This document shows, piece by piece, positions 17,080 to 26,343 of a stretch of 64,000 bases of DNA; positions within the stretch are counted from its first letter, which is position 1, and every line of letters starts with the position of its first letter. The stretch is from assembly GCA_011390955.1 (NCBI GenBank), contig JAABRM010000035.1, positions 1-64,000 of the forward strand, in the 5' to 3' direction. Source of the DNA: Oscillatoriales cyanobacterium (GTDB lineage: Bacteria; Cyanobacteriota; Cyanobacteriia; Cyanobacteriales; Laspinemataceae). Both the position numbers and the translations under genes were made by a program. The notes below the pieces were generated by a model that did no database searches, was not told the DNA's origin, and saw only the letters and a list, made by a program, of their open reading frames with translations.

Positions 17080-17541
17080 ATGAGCATTAGTCATTCTCAA
17101 GTGGAAACTGAGTTGTCAGCACAGCCCCAAAATGGTCAGAGTCAAGAAAACTTTTTTGCCCCCCAGATGAAGTATGGGGAACGAGAGATTCTTGAAGGGA
17201 AATTGATTACTTTTCCCAATCCTCGCGTGGGTCGAAGATATGAAATTCAGGTGACTTTACCGGAGTTTACTTGCAAATGTCCGTTTTCGGGATATCCCGA
17301 TTTTGCCACTATTTATATTACTTATATTCCCGATCGAACGGTGGTAGAATTGAAGGCGATTAAGTTGTATATCAATCAATATCGCGATCGCTATATTTCT
17401 CACGAAGAATCGGTGAATCAAATTCTGGATGATTTTGTCGCTGCTTGTGACCCGTTAGCAATTACCGTTAAAGGAGATTTTAATCCCCGTGGTAATGTTC
17501 ATACGGTGATTTCCGTGACCCATGAGAAAAAGATGAATTAA
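17080..17541 (+). CDS. queF: NADPH-dependent 7-cyano-7-deazaguanine reductase QueF
   Basis: A unimodular QueF that reduces preQ0 to preQ1 in queuosine biosynthesis. The catalytic cysteine lies in CKCPFSGYPDFA, and ELKAIKLYINQYRD matches the QueF signature for substrate and NADPH binding. SHEESVNQIL contains the conserved His-Glu. The ATG at 17080 was chosen over a TTG three bases earlier. At 153 residues it is near the usual size for the short class. A hairpin follows at 17592. Confidence 0.95.
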   Translation: MSISHSQVETELSAQPQNGQSQENFFAPQMKYGEREILEGKLITFPNPRVGRRYEIQVTLPEFTCKCPFSGYPDFATIYITYIPDRTVVELKAIKLYINQYRDRYISHEESVNQILDDFVAACDPLAITVKGDFNPRGNVHTVISVTHEKKMN

Positions 17542-17591
17542 TCCCGATCTATTCCCGATCTATTCCCGATCTATTTTGGATGGGATATTTT

Positions 17592-17626
17592 ATTGTAACC
17601 CAAGCGATCGCCCCTTGGGTTACAAT
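17592..17626. terminator. Hairpin after queF
   Basis: Thirteen-base arms ATTGTAACCCAAG (17592-17604) and CTTGGGTTACAAT (17614-17626), 50 bp after queF and 30 bp before trm1. Three direct copies of ATTCCCGATCT lie just upstream (17549-17575). There is no clear T-tract, so it may be a weak or processed 3' end. Confidence 0.5.
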
Positions 17627-17655
17627 TAATCCTGGTCTTTTACCATTGATTTAAA

Positions 17656-18771
17656 TTGATCCAAGATTCTACATGGCAAACTGAAGGGAAAGCCCAATTT
17701 AAAGTGGGCAATACTTTCTATCGTTCCGCCTCCCAAGTTGTCCGAGATTTAGGGGTTTTAGCCGCCACAATTTATCGCCAAGATACTGGTAGTTTACGGG
17801 TACTGGATGCAATGGCCGGTTGTGGAGTGCGATCGCTGCGTTATTGGTTAGAAAGTGGGGCCGATAGTATTTGGGCCAACGAAGGCAACCCAGAAAATAG
17901 TCCAATTTTGCGGGAAAATTTGGCGCAGGCGATCGCCCAAGGAACCTGTCACCTCACCCACTTGGACGCCAACCGAGTATTTTTTGACTGCTACAATCAG
18001 CGTAACTATTACGATGTAGTAGACCTAGACTGCTTTGGGTCAGCAGTTCCCTACCTCAGTACCAGCTTATGGGCCACCAAAATTAACGGACTACTTTACA
18101 TCACCAGTACGGACGGACGCACAGCCACCGGGCATTTACCGGAAAAAAGCGTTCGGGTTTATGGGGCCTGTGCCCGTACACACCCGGCGGCCCAAGAACA
18201 AGCCCTGCGGCTACTCATTGGCAGTACATTACAACAAGCGGCCACCAAAGGATTGGGCATTCAGCCAGTCTTTGCCCTCTTTGCCGGTCAAACCTATCGG
18301 GTGATGCTGCGGTTGCTGCCTGCGGAGTCTTTGACCCTCGAAAATTACGGATTTCTCGGTCACTGTCACCACTGCGGCGACTATCAAACCGTGACCTGGC
18401 GGCAGTTAGGGCGAGTCGCTTGTCCTCATGACGGCGAACCTCTGACCCTGAGTGGGCCAATGTGGTTGGGGCCATTGCACGATCGCCCATTTTTGCTGAG
18501 AATGCAAAGTTTAGCGGCAAAAAACCATTGGTTAAAGCGGGTTCAGTTATTAGAAATCATGGCAGAAGAAGCGGAGTTACCCCCCTATTTTTATCCCCTG
18601 GGAGAAATTGGCCGACGGGGACAAATGGATACTCCCAAGCGATCGCGCCTCATGGAAGCCTTGCAACAACGGGGTTATCGCGCCACTCGGACTCATGTTA
18701 ACCCGGAAGCAATTAAAACCGACGCCAATTTACTAACTTGTATTAATGTTGCCCGTGACTGTCAAGGTTAA
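17656..18771 (+). CDS. trm1: tRNA (guanine-N2)-dimethyltransferase Trm1
   Basis: A 371-residue Trm1-family enzyme, which methylates guanine (position 26 in the classical family) of tRNA using AdoMet. AdoMet-binding VLDAMAGCGVRSLRYW and the catalytic DLDCFGSAVPYL are visible. A four-cysteine zinc region lies near 231-255 (CHHCGDY, then VACPHDGEPL). Trm1 is mainly archaeal and eukaryotic, with cyanobacteria among the few bacterial holders. The start is a TTG at 17656, chosen because no ATG precedes the conserved N-terminus; homology begins almost at once (FKVGNTFYRSASQV). Confidence 0.9.
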   Translation: MIQDSTWQTEGKAQFKVGNTFYRSASQVVRDLGVLAATIYRQDTGSLRVLDAMAGCGVRSLRYWLESGADSIWANEGNPENSPILRENLAQAIAQGTCHLTHLDANRVFFDCYNQRNYYDVVDLDCFGSAVPYLSTSLWATKINGLLYITSTDGRTATGHLPEKSVRVYGACARTHPAAQEQALRLLIGSTLQQAATKGLGIQPVFALFAGQTYRVMLRLLPAESLTLENYGFLGHCHHCGDYQTVTWRQLGRVACPHDGEPLTLSGPMWLGPLHDRPFLLRMQSLAAKNHWLKRVQLLEIMAEEAELPPYFYPLGEIGRRGQMDTPKRSRLMEALQQRGYRATRTHVNPEAIKTDANLLTCINVARDCQG

Positions 18772-18804
18772 AGCTAATATGCCCATTTAATCTGCCCATT
18801 TAAT

Positions 18805-20595
18805 ATGCCTAATATGCCTAATATGCCCATAAAACAACATGAAATCAAACAACATTATTTATTACTCGCAGGAATTATCCTCCTCAGTACCGCCCTCAGA
18901 TTTACAGGTTTAGCGGCAAAACCTTTATGGTTAGATGAAATTCTCACCACCTTATTTAGTTTAGGCCATAGTTTTAATCATATCCCTTTAGATCGGATAT
19001 TTTCCCTGGCAGAATTGCCGAATATTTTCACCTTTAACCCCCAGGCAACTTGTCCCCAAATTGCCGAAACCGTCTCCAGAGAATCCACCCATCCGCCAGT
19101 ATTTTTTTGCTTGTTACATAGTTGGTTAGGCAGAATGAAGCCAAACGCCACTTTACCGGATATTGTTTGGCAGGTGCGATCGCTTCCCGCATTTTTTGGG
19201 GTCGCTACCGTTGCCGCCATTTATCTTCTAGGTCGGGTCGCATTTTCCCCGAATACAGGTTTAATTGCCGCTGCATTTATGGCAGTTTCTCCCTTTGCGG
19301 TTTACCTCTCTCAAGAAGCGCGTCACTATACCTTACCGCTGCTATTCATTACCCTTTCTCTCACTAGATTAATCCAAATTCAGCGAGATTTTGCTAATCA
19401 ATCAAGAGTCAAACCAAAAACTTGGATTCCCTGGGTTATATTCAACACCATTGGTTTATATATCCACTATTTTTTTATCCTGGTATTAGCTGCCCAAATT
19501 GGGGCAATATGTCTCTGGCAAATATGGCAAAATTATCAGACAGTGACAGAAACAGAAAAATTTAATATTATATCTATAATTTCTCAGTTAATTCGTAAAT
19601 TTATCCCCGCGATTTTGCCCTTTAGCTTCTGTGGTTTACCGCTAATCTTCTTTTTGCCCTGGTTATCAGTTTTATTACAACATTCTAGCCGCCAAGAGAC
19701 TGAGTGGTTTAAACCCTTTGAACCCAGTTGGCTGGATTATATTGTCCCCATTTATCAAATTATTATGGGTTGGGTTTTGATGGCGATCGCATTACCCGTA
19801 GAAAATCAACCCCTTTGGATTGCCATCCCCTCTGGTCTATTCATGGTGGGATTTGCCATTGTCTTAGGGCGATATATCTGGCAAAACTTGCCCCAATTAT
19901 ACCAAACATCTGGTTTACAAAAATCCAGTATTATTCTCAGTTTATTTACTTTATTAATCTTAGCAGAATTTTTAATCATTGTCTATATTCTGGGAAAAGA
20001 TATTACCTCTGCCGTCCGCTATCATTTTATCTATTATCCCAGTATTTGCGTCCTGTTAGCTGCCTGCTTTACCGATAAATCAACTAACGAAAATAATTCA
20101 TCTCAAACTACCAATAAAAAATGGCAATTCTCTGAAAAAACTGTAATATTAATTGGCCTATTAAGTAGTATTTTCGTGGTCGGAGGATTAGTCTTTCAAA
20201 AGCCCTATCATCCGGCATTAGTTGCCAAACATTTAAACTTAGAACCGGAAAAGCCATTAATGGTCATAGTCGGACATGAAAACTTCCAAGAAGTCGCCTT
20301 GGGTTTAGGCTTTGCCGCCTCACTATATCGGCAACGGCATCAGACTTTATCCCCGCCAACTTATTGGCTATTTGCGGATAGAACTGAGGGATATCATACC
20401 TTATGGCCCAAGCTGCCAACCGTAGAAAATATGCCCTCCAATCAATCCCTAAATTTATGGATTGTTGCCCCTGGGTTGCGGCAGCGAGAATATCCAGAAA
20501 ATTTATTACTTGCCTCATCCAATTGCACCATAGATAGAAATCAATATTATCGGATTGGGATTCCTTATCAGCTTTATCGTTGTAGCAAAACTTAG
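18805..20595 (+). CDS. Polytopic membrane glycosyltransferase, GT39/ArnT-like
   Basis: A 596-residue integral membrane protein with about ten or more hydrophobic helices. PLWLDE after the first helix is the acidic first-loop motif of GT-C enzymes (PMT/ArnT/GT39), and RESTHPPVFFCLLHSW matches the second conserved loop. Such enzymes move a sugar from a polyprenyl-phosphate donor to lipid or protein on the outer side of the membrane. The acceptor cannot be told from sequence. The N-terminus is uncertain: several in-frame ATGs lie in a small repeat of AATATGCC units (18776-18830). Confidence 0.8.
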   Translation: MPNMPNMPIKQHEIKQHYLLLAGIILLSTALRFTGLAAKPLWLDEILTTLFSLGHSFNHIPLDRIFSLAELPNIFTFNPQATCPQIAETVSRESTHPPVFFCLLHSWLGRMKPNATLPDIVWQVRSLPAFFGVATVAAIYLLGRVAFSPNTGLIAAAFMAVSPFAVYLSQEARHYTLPLLFITLSLTRLIQIQRDFANQSRVKPKTWIPWVIFNTIGLYIHYFFILVLAAQIGAICLWQIWQNYQTVTETEKFNIISIISQLIRKFIPAILPFSFCGLPLIFFLPWLSVLLQHSSRQETEWFKPFEPSWLDYIVPIYQIIMGWVLMAIALPVENQPLWIAIPSGLFMVGFAIVLGRYIWQNLPQLYQTSGLQKSSIILSLFTLLILAEFLIIVYILGKDITSAVRYHFIYYPSICVLLAACFTDKSTNENNSSQTTNKKWQFSEKTVILIGLLSSIFVVGGLVFQKPYHPALVAKHLNLEPEKPLMVIVGHENFQEVALGLGFAASLYRQRHQTLSPPTYWLFADRTEGYHTLWPKLPTVENMPSNQSLNLWIVAPGLRQREYPENLLLASSNCTIDRNQYYRIGIPYQLYRCSKT

Positions 20596-20657
20596 TATTA
20601 TGGTGGGCAATATCTTGCTACGATATTCTTTGCTACGATATTCTAGAGATAACTACC

Positions 20658-21041
20658 ATGTCAAAAGAAACAATTGAAAAAGTCATCAACTCCTATTTTA
20701 CCAATTTAGCGGCGATGAATCCGTCTGCATGGTTAGAAAATTTTGCGGCAGATGCCATAAGTTACGATCCCGTGGGCAAACCTGCCAACCCAGTGCATGA
20801 AAATTATCAGAAGTTTTTCGGGTTATTGTCTAACTTTTTTGCTGAGATGAAAATTACTCAAGATTATGTGGCGATCGCGCCGGATCAAGCAGCAGTAAAA
20901 TGGACGATGCAGGTATTAGCCAAAAATGGCAAAACCGCCGAAGCGGAGGGAATTACGGTTTTTGAATTTAACCAGGACGGCAAAATTCAAACATTATCCG
21001 CATACTGGGATGATGATGGGATGATGGCCAAATTAAGATAA
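20658..21041 (+). CDS. SnoaL/NTF2-like small protein
   Basis: A 127-residue NTF2-fold protein of the SnoaL/steroid-isomerase-like group: an N-terminal helix pair with YFTNLAAMNPSAWLENFA, then DAISYDPVGKPA and VFEFNQDGKIQTLSAYWD, ending in the expected last strand. Proteins of this fold bind small hydrophobic ligands or act as hydratases and isomerases; the ligand here is unknown. Unlike the relative at 15544 this one is full length. Confidence 0.75.
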   Translation: MSKETIEKVINSYFTNLAAMNPSAWLENFAADAISYDPVGKPANPVHENYQKFFGLLSNFFAEMKITQDYVAIAPDQAAVKWTMQVLAKNGKTAEAEGITVFEFNQDGKIQTLSAYWDDDGMMAKLR

Positions 21042-21083
21042 ATTCAGATAAATTCAGAGAAATGCGATCGCAGTCAAAAGTGC

Positions 21084-22193
21084 TTAGAAAAACTCAGGAA
21101 ATAAAGCTGATGCGCGTAAATCGTACTCTTGTTGAATCCGCATTTTTGCCAGTTCATAATAATCTGGGCTAATTTCTGCACTATAGCAGCGACGGTTCTT
21201 TTTCTGAGAAGCGATCGCCGCAGAACATAGACCGCCAAATGGTTCCCAGACCACATCCATCGGCTCGCTAGAAGCCACAATAATTTGCTCAATTAAACTC
21301 AGTGGCTTCTGGTTAGCATGGACACACTTGGCTTGGGTATTCTTCAGGCGTTCTGTTCCCCGAACTGCGGGAACTGACCAAACATTTGTCACCCCGTGGA
21401 TGTGGTTCCATTTGGCTCGCATTCGTGACCATTCTTGGGCGGTGACAAATGAATTCCCATCTAAAGAAAAATAAGGCCATTCTGTTGGCTGACCATGTTC
21501 ATTTGCATAAATTGCAATCCGTTCCATCATTTCTGGTGGGGGAAAATACCACAGATGATCTTTGGTAAAATATTTGCGAGTTGCGGCGTTTTTCACCCCA
21601 CAAGCTTCATTAGTTTTAGAAAAAGGTAATCCAGTTCTTTGCCATTCATAACGTAGCCATTGTTGCATCGGTAAGCATTGACCATCCCCAGTGGGTAATG
21701 TCACATTGCGGATATATTGCACGCAAATTTCTGTGACAATTGGAAAACGACGAATCGTTTTACTATTAACATTTCCGGCAATATGGGCAACTCCTTTATC
21801 CCAAACATTCACAGAACGATATTCCCAGCCGTTTTTGGCCAAAATTGGATGTACTGTTGCCCAGCCAATTTCGCTACACCAAAACCATAAGGTTGTTTCT
21901 GGTAAAGCATAGCGCGACCAAGCCTCAATATGAGGGGCATACCAGTCTGCCAGATGGGTGGCTGTGGGTGGATCTCCAGGAAAAAGACCTAATCCATAAG
22001 CCCCATCAGAAATAATCACGGTGGGGGAAGGCCATAATGCATAGCGCGTCATCGCGTCAGCCATCTCAATTTGGACTAAACCGATCGCCGTTGTCGGCAC
22101 TTCCCCCGGAGAGGGGAAACTACTGTGCGATCGCTTCTGATGTCGATCCAATAAAACTGTGCGGACAGGTTGACAGTTGCTCATCTCAGTCAC
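21084..22193 (-). CDS. DNA methyltransferase with AdoMet motif C-terminal and a DGAYG catalytic-site variant
   Basis: A 369-residue protein. The C-terminal HANQKPLSLIEQII followed by WEPFGGLCSAAIA (AdoMet site, about 316-328) matches beta-class amino-methyltransferases, in which the catalytic motif precedes the AdoMet site. At the expected place (63-67) it has DGAYG rather than DPPY or SPPY, an unusual tetrad. The start is GTG 22193 or, more likely, ATG 22184. A 12-base inverted repeat lies 50-80 bp upstream. No nuclease gene is recognised beside it. Target base and site unknown. Confidence 0.75.
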   Translation of the reverse strand: MTEMSNCQPVRTVLLDRHQKRSHSSFPSPGEVPTTAIGLVQIEMADAMTRYALWPSPTVIISDGAYGLGLFPGDPPTATHLADWYAPHIEAWSRYALPETTLWFWCSEIGWATVHPILAKNGWEYRSVNVWDKGVAHIAGNVNSKTIRRFPIVTEICVQYIRNVTLPTGDGQCLPMQQWLRYEWQRTGLPFSKTNEACGVKNAATRKYFTKDHLWYFPPPEMMERIAIYANEHGQPTEWPYFSLDGNSFVTAQEWSRMRAKWNHIHGVTNVWSVPAVRGTERLKNTQAKCVHANQKPLSLIEQIIVASSEPMDVVWEPFGGLCSAAIASQKKNRRCYSAEISPDYYELAKMRIQQEYDLRASALFPEFF

Positions 22194-22239
22194 AATAAGT
22201 TTTTCTCTTGCTTGATTTGATCCGGGTAAATCCGGGAAA

Positions 22240-22273
22240 ATAGTCGATTTTTGACTATTCTAAAATCGACTAT
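22240..22273. promoter_or_regulatory. Inverted repeat upstream of the methyltransferase
   Basis: ATAGTCGATTTT (22240-22251) and AAAATCGACTAT (22262-22273), ten bases apart, about 50 bp upstream of the minus-strand methyltransferase. Plus-strand TTGACT (22251) and TATGAT (22273) at 16 bp spacing overlap it, so it may be an operator over a rightward promoter that leads only to a 22-codon frame. Confidence 0.4.
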
Positions 22274-22493
22274 ATGATGTCCATCGAGGTGAATTTGATG
22301 GAAAAGTCAATTTTTACACAAGAGAATATGGCGTTTTTTTAATTCAGGCGATCGCCAAGTTTTACAGACTTTGATTTCGCCATCACCGAACAGTCCACTG
22401 GATTAGTTAAACCCTGCGGATGAGAAAATTTTGCCCTAACCAGAAGAGACGATATGACGATATTAAGATAGGGCTAATTTCTGGTTTAAGCAA

Positions 22494-22651
22494 TAAAAAA
22501 ACCGCAGAAATAACTCTGCGGTTCACTGAAGCATTGAAGTTCTAGATTCACTCTTAGTAAACTGGTATTAACCAAAGATAAAACCAAATAACGGATGCTA
22601 CAGTGTGTCTATTAATAAAATGTTGCAGTTGAAAGATTTGATTCTTATTGA
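22494..22651 (-). ncRNA. Candidate stand-alone small RNA (~155 nt)
   Basis: A minus-strand transcript is predicted from the promoter at 22657-22685 to a strong rho-independent terminator: arms AACCGCAGA and TCTGCGGTT (22500-22508, 22515-22523) followed on that strand by a run of T. No gene in this 800 bp gap needs that terminator, and the interval holds no frame with a normal start codon. A start-less frame ending VIWFYLWLIPVY was noted but lacks ATG, GTG or TTG. Not matched to a known RNA family. Confidence 0.5.
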
Positions 22652-22656
22652 TTACT

Positions 22657-22685
22657 AATGTAGCAAAAACTACTTGGTCTGTCAA
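22657..22685 (-). promoter_or_regulatory. Sigma-70-type promoter for the candidate small RNA
   Basis: On the minus strand TTGACA (22685-22680), a 17 bp spacer and TACATT (22662-22657). The -35 box is perfect and the -10 box matches at four of six bases. It points at the candidate small RNA. Confidence 0.5.
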
Positions 22686-22994
22686 GCACTGTTGCGATCG
22701 CGACATTTCCCCCCGGCAACCACAACTCACCGGCGGGATTAATTCCCTAAAAGTCTTGCTTTGATTGCGTTTCAGCTTTTAATTACCCCGAAAAATGCAG
22801 GCAGCGATCGCTGCCTACGGGCTTTTTTCCCTCGTGAGTCAGCGATCGCCTCGGTGCTTATTGCCAAAAAATTGCCATAACTTACTCCCTAAAAGCCTTA
22901 CTTAGCAAAAGTTCCAGGTTTTTCGCCATTCGATCGCAATACAATTCGTTACGATATGATATAAGTTATGTAAAAATGTTAAGAAATATTAACG

Positions 22995-24443
22995 ATGTTC
23001 ATCGCACCGACTTACATAGACAAGTTAAAACAATCCGTAAAACAAGCGGTTAAGCAAAAACTATTGTTTGGCAACGAACCCAGCCCGGAAGTCATCGCCA
23101 TCTTGTTGGTGTATTTCGTCCAAGGCATCCTGGGTCTAGCGCGTTTGGCGGTCAGCTTCTTCCTCAAAGATGAACTGGGCTTAGGTCCGGCGGAAGTTTC
23201 GGTCTTAACCGGCATTGCCGCCTTACCGTGGACGATCAAGCCCTTATTTGGGTTTATGTCCGACGGCTTACCGATATTCGGCTATCGGCGCCGACCCTAC
23301 ATCATTTTATCGGGATTGATGGGCAGCGCTGCCTGGGTCACAATGGCTACGGTGGTACATACCCCTTGGGCGGCGACGGCGGTAATGTTACTCAGTTCCT
23401 TGTCTGTGGCGGTTAGTGACGTGATTGTGGACTCTCTGGTAGTCGAGCGATCGCGCCAGGAAACCGCACAAAATGCTGGTTCTTTGCAATCATTATGCTG
23501 GGGAATTTCTGCCCTGGGCGGTTTAATCACCGCATATTTTAGTGGGTCTTTACTAGAACACTTCAGCGTCCAAACCATATTTTTAATCACCGCCTCTTTT
23601 CCCCTATTAGTCTCAGCAGTGGCTTGGTTAATTGCCGAAGAAAAAGTGACCAGTGGTTCTGGACTGCAAAATATTCAGCAACAAGTCAGCCAACTCAAAA
23701 GTGCGATCGGGCAAAAAGCCATCTGGATGCCCACTGCTTTCATTTTCCTATGGCAAGCCACCCCTTCCAGTGACTCCGCCTTTTTCTTTTTCACCACCAA
23801 CGAACTGGGATTTCAACCAGAATTTTTAGGTAGAGTTCGCCTAGTCACCAGCCTTGCCTCTCTCGCGGGAATTTGGTTATTTCAGCGCTTTTTCCGCACC
23901 ATTCCCTTTCGGAAAATTTTTATCTGGTCTACCATTGTTTCCACTGCCCTCGGTATGACCACCTTGCTACTGGTCACCCATGCCAACCGGGCGATCGGCA
24001 TTGACGATCGCTGGTTCAGCCTGGGAGACAGTTTAATCCTCACGGTCATAGGACAAATTGCCTATATGCCCGTGCTCATTCTTGCCGCCAGACTTTGCCC
24101 CCCAGGAGTCGAAGCCACCTTATTTGCCTTACTCATGTCCGTCAACAACTTAGCCGGAATGTTGTCTTATCAATTCGGCGCTTTACTCACCCATTGGTTT
24201 GGCATCACCGAAAGCAACTTCGATCGCCTTTGGTTATTAGTAATTATCACCAACCTCAGCACTCTTTTGCCCTTACCTTTGATCAATTGGCTACCAGAAA
24301 CTCACAGTCAAAGTGTCGATTTCCCAATTGATAAACCTGTAGAAAATTCCCTCGAATCAGCGATCGATGAGGCATCAGTAGACACAAAAATAGACACAAA
24401 AATAGACACAAAAATAGACACAAAAATGCCCGTCTCTACTTAA
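22995..24443 (+). CDS. BT1-family folate/biopterin transporter (MFS)
   Basis: A 482-residue, 12-helix protein of the folate-biopterin transporter family, whose characterised members in cyanobacteria and plastids move folates across membranes. FLKDELGLGPAEVSVLTG, LPWTIKPLFGFMSD and RRRPYIILSG are the conserved N-terminal motifs of the family. The cytoplasmic tail ends in four DTKI units made by 12-base DNA repeats (24378-24425), probably slippage-prone and not functionally required. It is preceded by an 800 bp non-coding gap. Confidence 0.9.
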   Translation: MFIAPTYIDKLKQSVKQAVKQKLLFGNEPSPEVIAILLVYFVQGILGLARLAVSFFLKDELGLGPAEVSVLTGIAALPWTIKPLFGFMSDGLPIFGYRRRPYIILSGLMGSAAWVTMATVVHTPWAATAVMLLSSLSVAVSDVIVDSLVVERSRQETAQNAGSLQSLCWGISALGGLITAYFSGSLLEHFSVQTIFLITASFPLLVSAVAWLIAEEKVTSGSGLQNIQQQVSQLKSAIGQKAIWMPTAFIFLWQATPSSDSAFFFFTTNELGFQPEFLGRVRLVTSLASLAGIWLFQRFFRTIPFRKIFIWSTIVSTALGMTTLLLVTHANRAIGIDDRWFSLGDSLILTVIGQIAYMPVLILAARLCPPGVEATLFALLMSVNNLAGMLSYQFGALLTHWFGITESNFDRLWLLVIITNLSTLLPLPLINWLPETHSQSVDFPIDKPVENSLESAIDEASVDTKIDTKIDTKIDTKMPVST

Positions 24444-24523
24444 TCCCCAAGTTAATCCCCAAGATTCTAGAAAATTCTAGACTTTTAGACTAGCGAACAA
24501 TCACACAAATTACACCCAAAACC

Positions 24524-26029
24524 ATGCAAACTCAAGACCGTCTAAGTAAAAACCAAACTATCAAAACCGCAACTAAACCCTATAATCGCGAAGACTGGAA
24601 AAGAGGCTATGAATCCCAACCCCAAGAAACCGACTATTGGATTTCAAATATCGACGGACAAATTCCCCCAGAACTCAACGGCACATTGTTCAGAAATGGG
24701 CCGGGATTAATGGATATCAACGGTCAGCCTATTGCTCACCCCTTTGATGGGGATGGCATGATTGTCAAGATTGCCTTTAAAAATGGGCAAGCATATTTTA
24801 GCAATCGCTTTGTCTGCACCGAAGGCTTTCTCAAAGAACAAGCCGCCGGAAAAATCCTTTATCGCGGCGTATTTGGCACCCAAAAACCGGGGGGCTGGCT
24901 GGCAAATTTATTTGACTTGAAACTTAAAAATATTGCCAACACCAATGTGATTTATTGGGGCAAAAAACTCTTAGCTTTATGGGAAGGTGAAAGACCCCAT
25001 AGCCTCGATCCAAATACCTTAGAAACCTTGGGCATTGATGACCTAGAGGGAATCTTAGAACCAGGAGACCCTTTTGCTGCCCATCCTCGGTTTGACCCCA
25101 GTTGTGCAATGGATGACGGCGCCCCTTGTTTGGTGAATTTCTCCGTGAAAGCAGGGCCATCCACCACGATTACCATTTATGAATTTAATCCCGACGGAAA
25201 ATTACTCCGCCGTCACGGTCATTCGATTCCGGGATTTGCCTTTTTGCATGATATGGCCATCACGGAAAACTACTGTATCTTTTTCCAAAATCCAGTCCGT
25301 TTTAATCCCTTAAAATTTCTCTTAGGCTGGTCGAGTGCCGGTCAATGTATTCAATTTAACCCGTCAGCTAAAACCCAAATTATCCTGATTCCTCGGCATG
25401 GCAAGGGAGAGGTAAAAATTGTGGAAACCGAGCCTTGTTTTGTCTTCCATCATGCGAATGCTTGGGAAGCGGAAAACGAGGTATTCATTGACTCGATTTG
25501 TTATGATTCTTATCCCTCTCTTGATGAGGAAATTGACTTTCGGGAGGTTGATTTTGATGCGATACCTCCAGGACAGTTATGGCGGTTCCAGGTTAATTTA
25601 GCTACTAGCCAAGTCCAGCATAAAATTATCAGCGATCGCACTTGTGAATTTCCCGATCTCCATCCCAAAAATGTGGGGCGTTCCTATCGGTATCTTTACA
25701 TTGGCACCACTCAGAATGATAGTGGCAATGACCCGTTACAAGCCATTCTGAAAATTGACCAAAAAACGGGCGAACAACAAATTTGGAGTGCTGCCCCTCG
25801 TGGGTTTGTCGGTGAACCCGTATTTGTCCCCCGTCCTGGGAGCACGAAAGAAGACGATGGTTGGTTATTGGTCTTAGTTTATGATGCGGCGAATCATCGT
25901 TCTGATTTAGTGATTTTGGATGCGCGGAATTTACAGCAAGAACCGATCGCCCGACTCCATTTGCGTTATCACATTCCTTATGGACTCCACGGGAATTTTA
26001 CCCCGGAATATCTTGGGCCAGTGGTGTAA
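24524..26029 (+). CDS. Carotenoid cleavage oxygenase, apocarotenoid-15,15'-oxygenase type
   Basis: A 501-residue member of the RPE65/carotenoid oxygenase family. The four iron-ligand histidines are in place at H187 (AAHPRF), H242 (FLHDMAIT), H309 (FVFHHANAWE) and H489 (GLHGNF), a spacing very close to that of Synechocystis apocarotenoid oxygenase. The NGPG and HPFDGDGM motifs near 58-78 are also typical. The enzyme cuts a polyene double bond with O2, giving retinal-type aldehydes; the exact substrate is not readable. 80 bp after the BT1 gene. Confidence 0.92.
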   Translation: MQTQDRLSKNQTIKTATKPYNREDWKRGYESQPQETDYWISNIDGQIPPELNGTLFRNGPGLMDINGQPIAHPFDGDGMIVKIAFKNGQAYFSNRFVCTEGFLKEQAAGKILYRGVFGTQKPGGWLANLFDLKLKNIANTNVIYWGKKLLALWEGERPHSLDPNTLETLGIDDLEGILEPGDPFAAHPRFDPSCAMDDGAPCLVNFSVKAGPSTTITIYEFNPDGKLLRRHGHSIPGFAFLHDMAITENYCIFFQNPVRFNPLKFLLGWSSAGQCIQFNPSAKTQIILIPRHGKGEVKIVETEPCFVFHHANAWEAENEVFIDSICYDSYPSLDEEIDFREVDFDAIPPGQLWRFQVNLATSQVQHKIISDRTCEFPDLHPKNVGRSYRYLYIGTTQNDSGNDPLQAILKIDQKTGEQQIWSAAPRGFVGEPVFVPRPGSTKEDDGWLLVLVYDAANHRSDLVILDARNLQQEPIARLHLRYHIPYGLHGNFTPEYLGPVV

Positions 26030-26110
26030 GTTTTAAAGTTTTTTTGCCAGGGCGATCGAGCTTTTCTTCGACCATAAGGGCACAGCAATGCTGTGTCCTT
26101 ATTTTTACTT

Positions 26111-26335
26111 GAATCCCGGCTTTTTATGATATATTTGGTTGGGTGACAGAGATGGTCGAAAGAAACCCGGTTTCTGGATAGAGGCGATCGCCCCTCAGCA
26201 ACCCAGCAACCCAAGAAACCGGGTTTCTATGAGCATTATGGTTGGGCGACAAAGATGGTCGAAAGAAACCCGGTTTCTGAAGCTATCCGCATGAAAGTTG
26301 GGTGACAGAGATGGTCTAAAAAAACCCGGTTTCTG
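26111..26335 (+). repeat. Three tandem copies of a ~65 bp palindrome-ended repeat (family C, copies 1-3)
   Basis: Copies at 26111-26175 (left end decayed), 26213-26279 (complete) and 26286-26335 (left end lost). A full unit begins AGAAACCGGGTTTCT, contains GGTTGGGTGACAGAGATGGT, and ends AGAAACCCGGTTTCT; the two ends are reverse complements. All copies point the same way. Confidence 0.9.
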
Positions 26336-26343
26336 GGATTTTG

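Noticed and set aside
22273-22342. 22-codon frame with GAGGTG ribosome site and a promoter-like region
   Set aside because: Too short to support as a gene; no recognisable product. It could be the start of a lost gene beside the methyltransferase.
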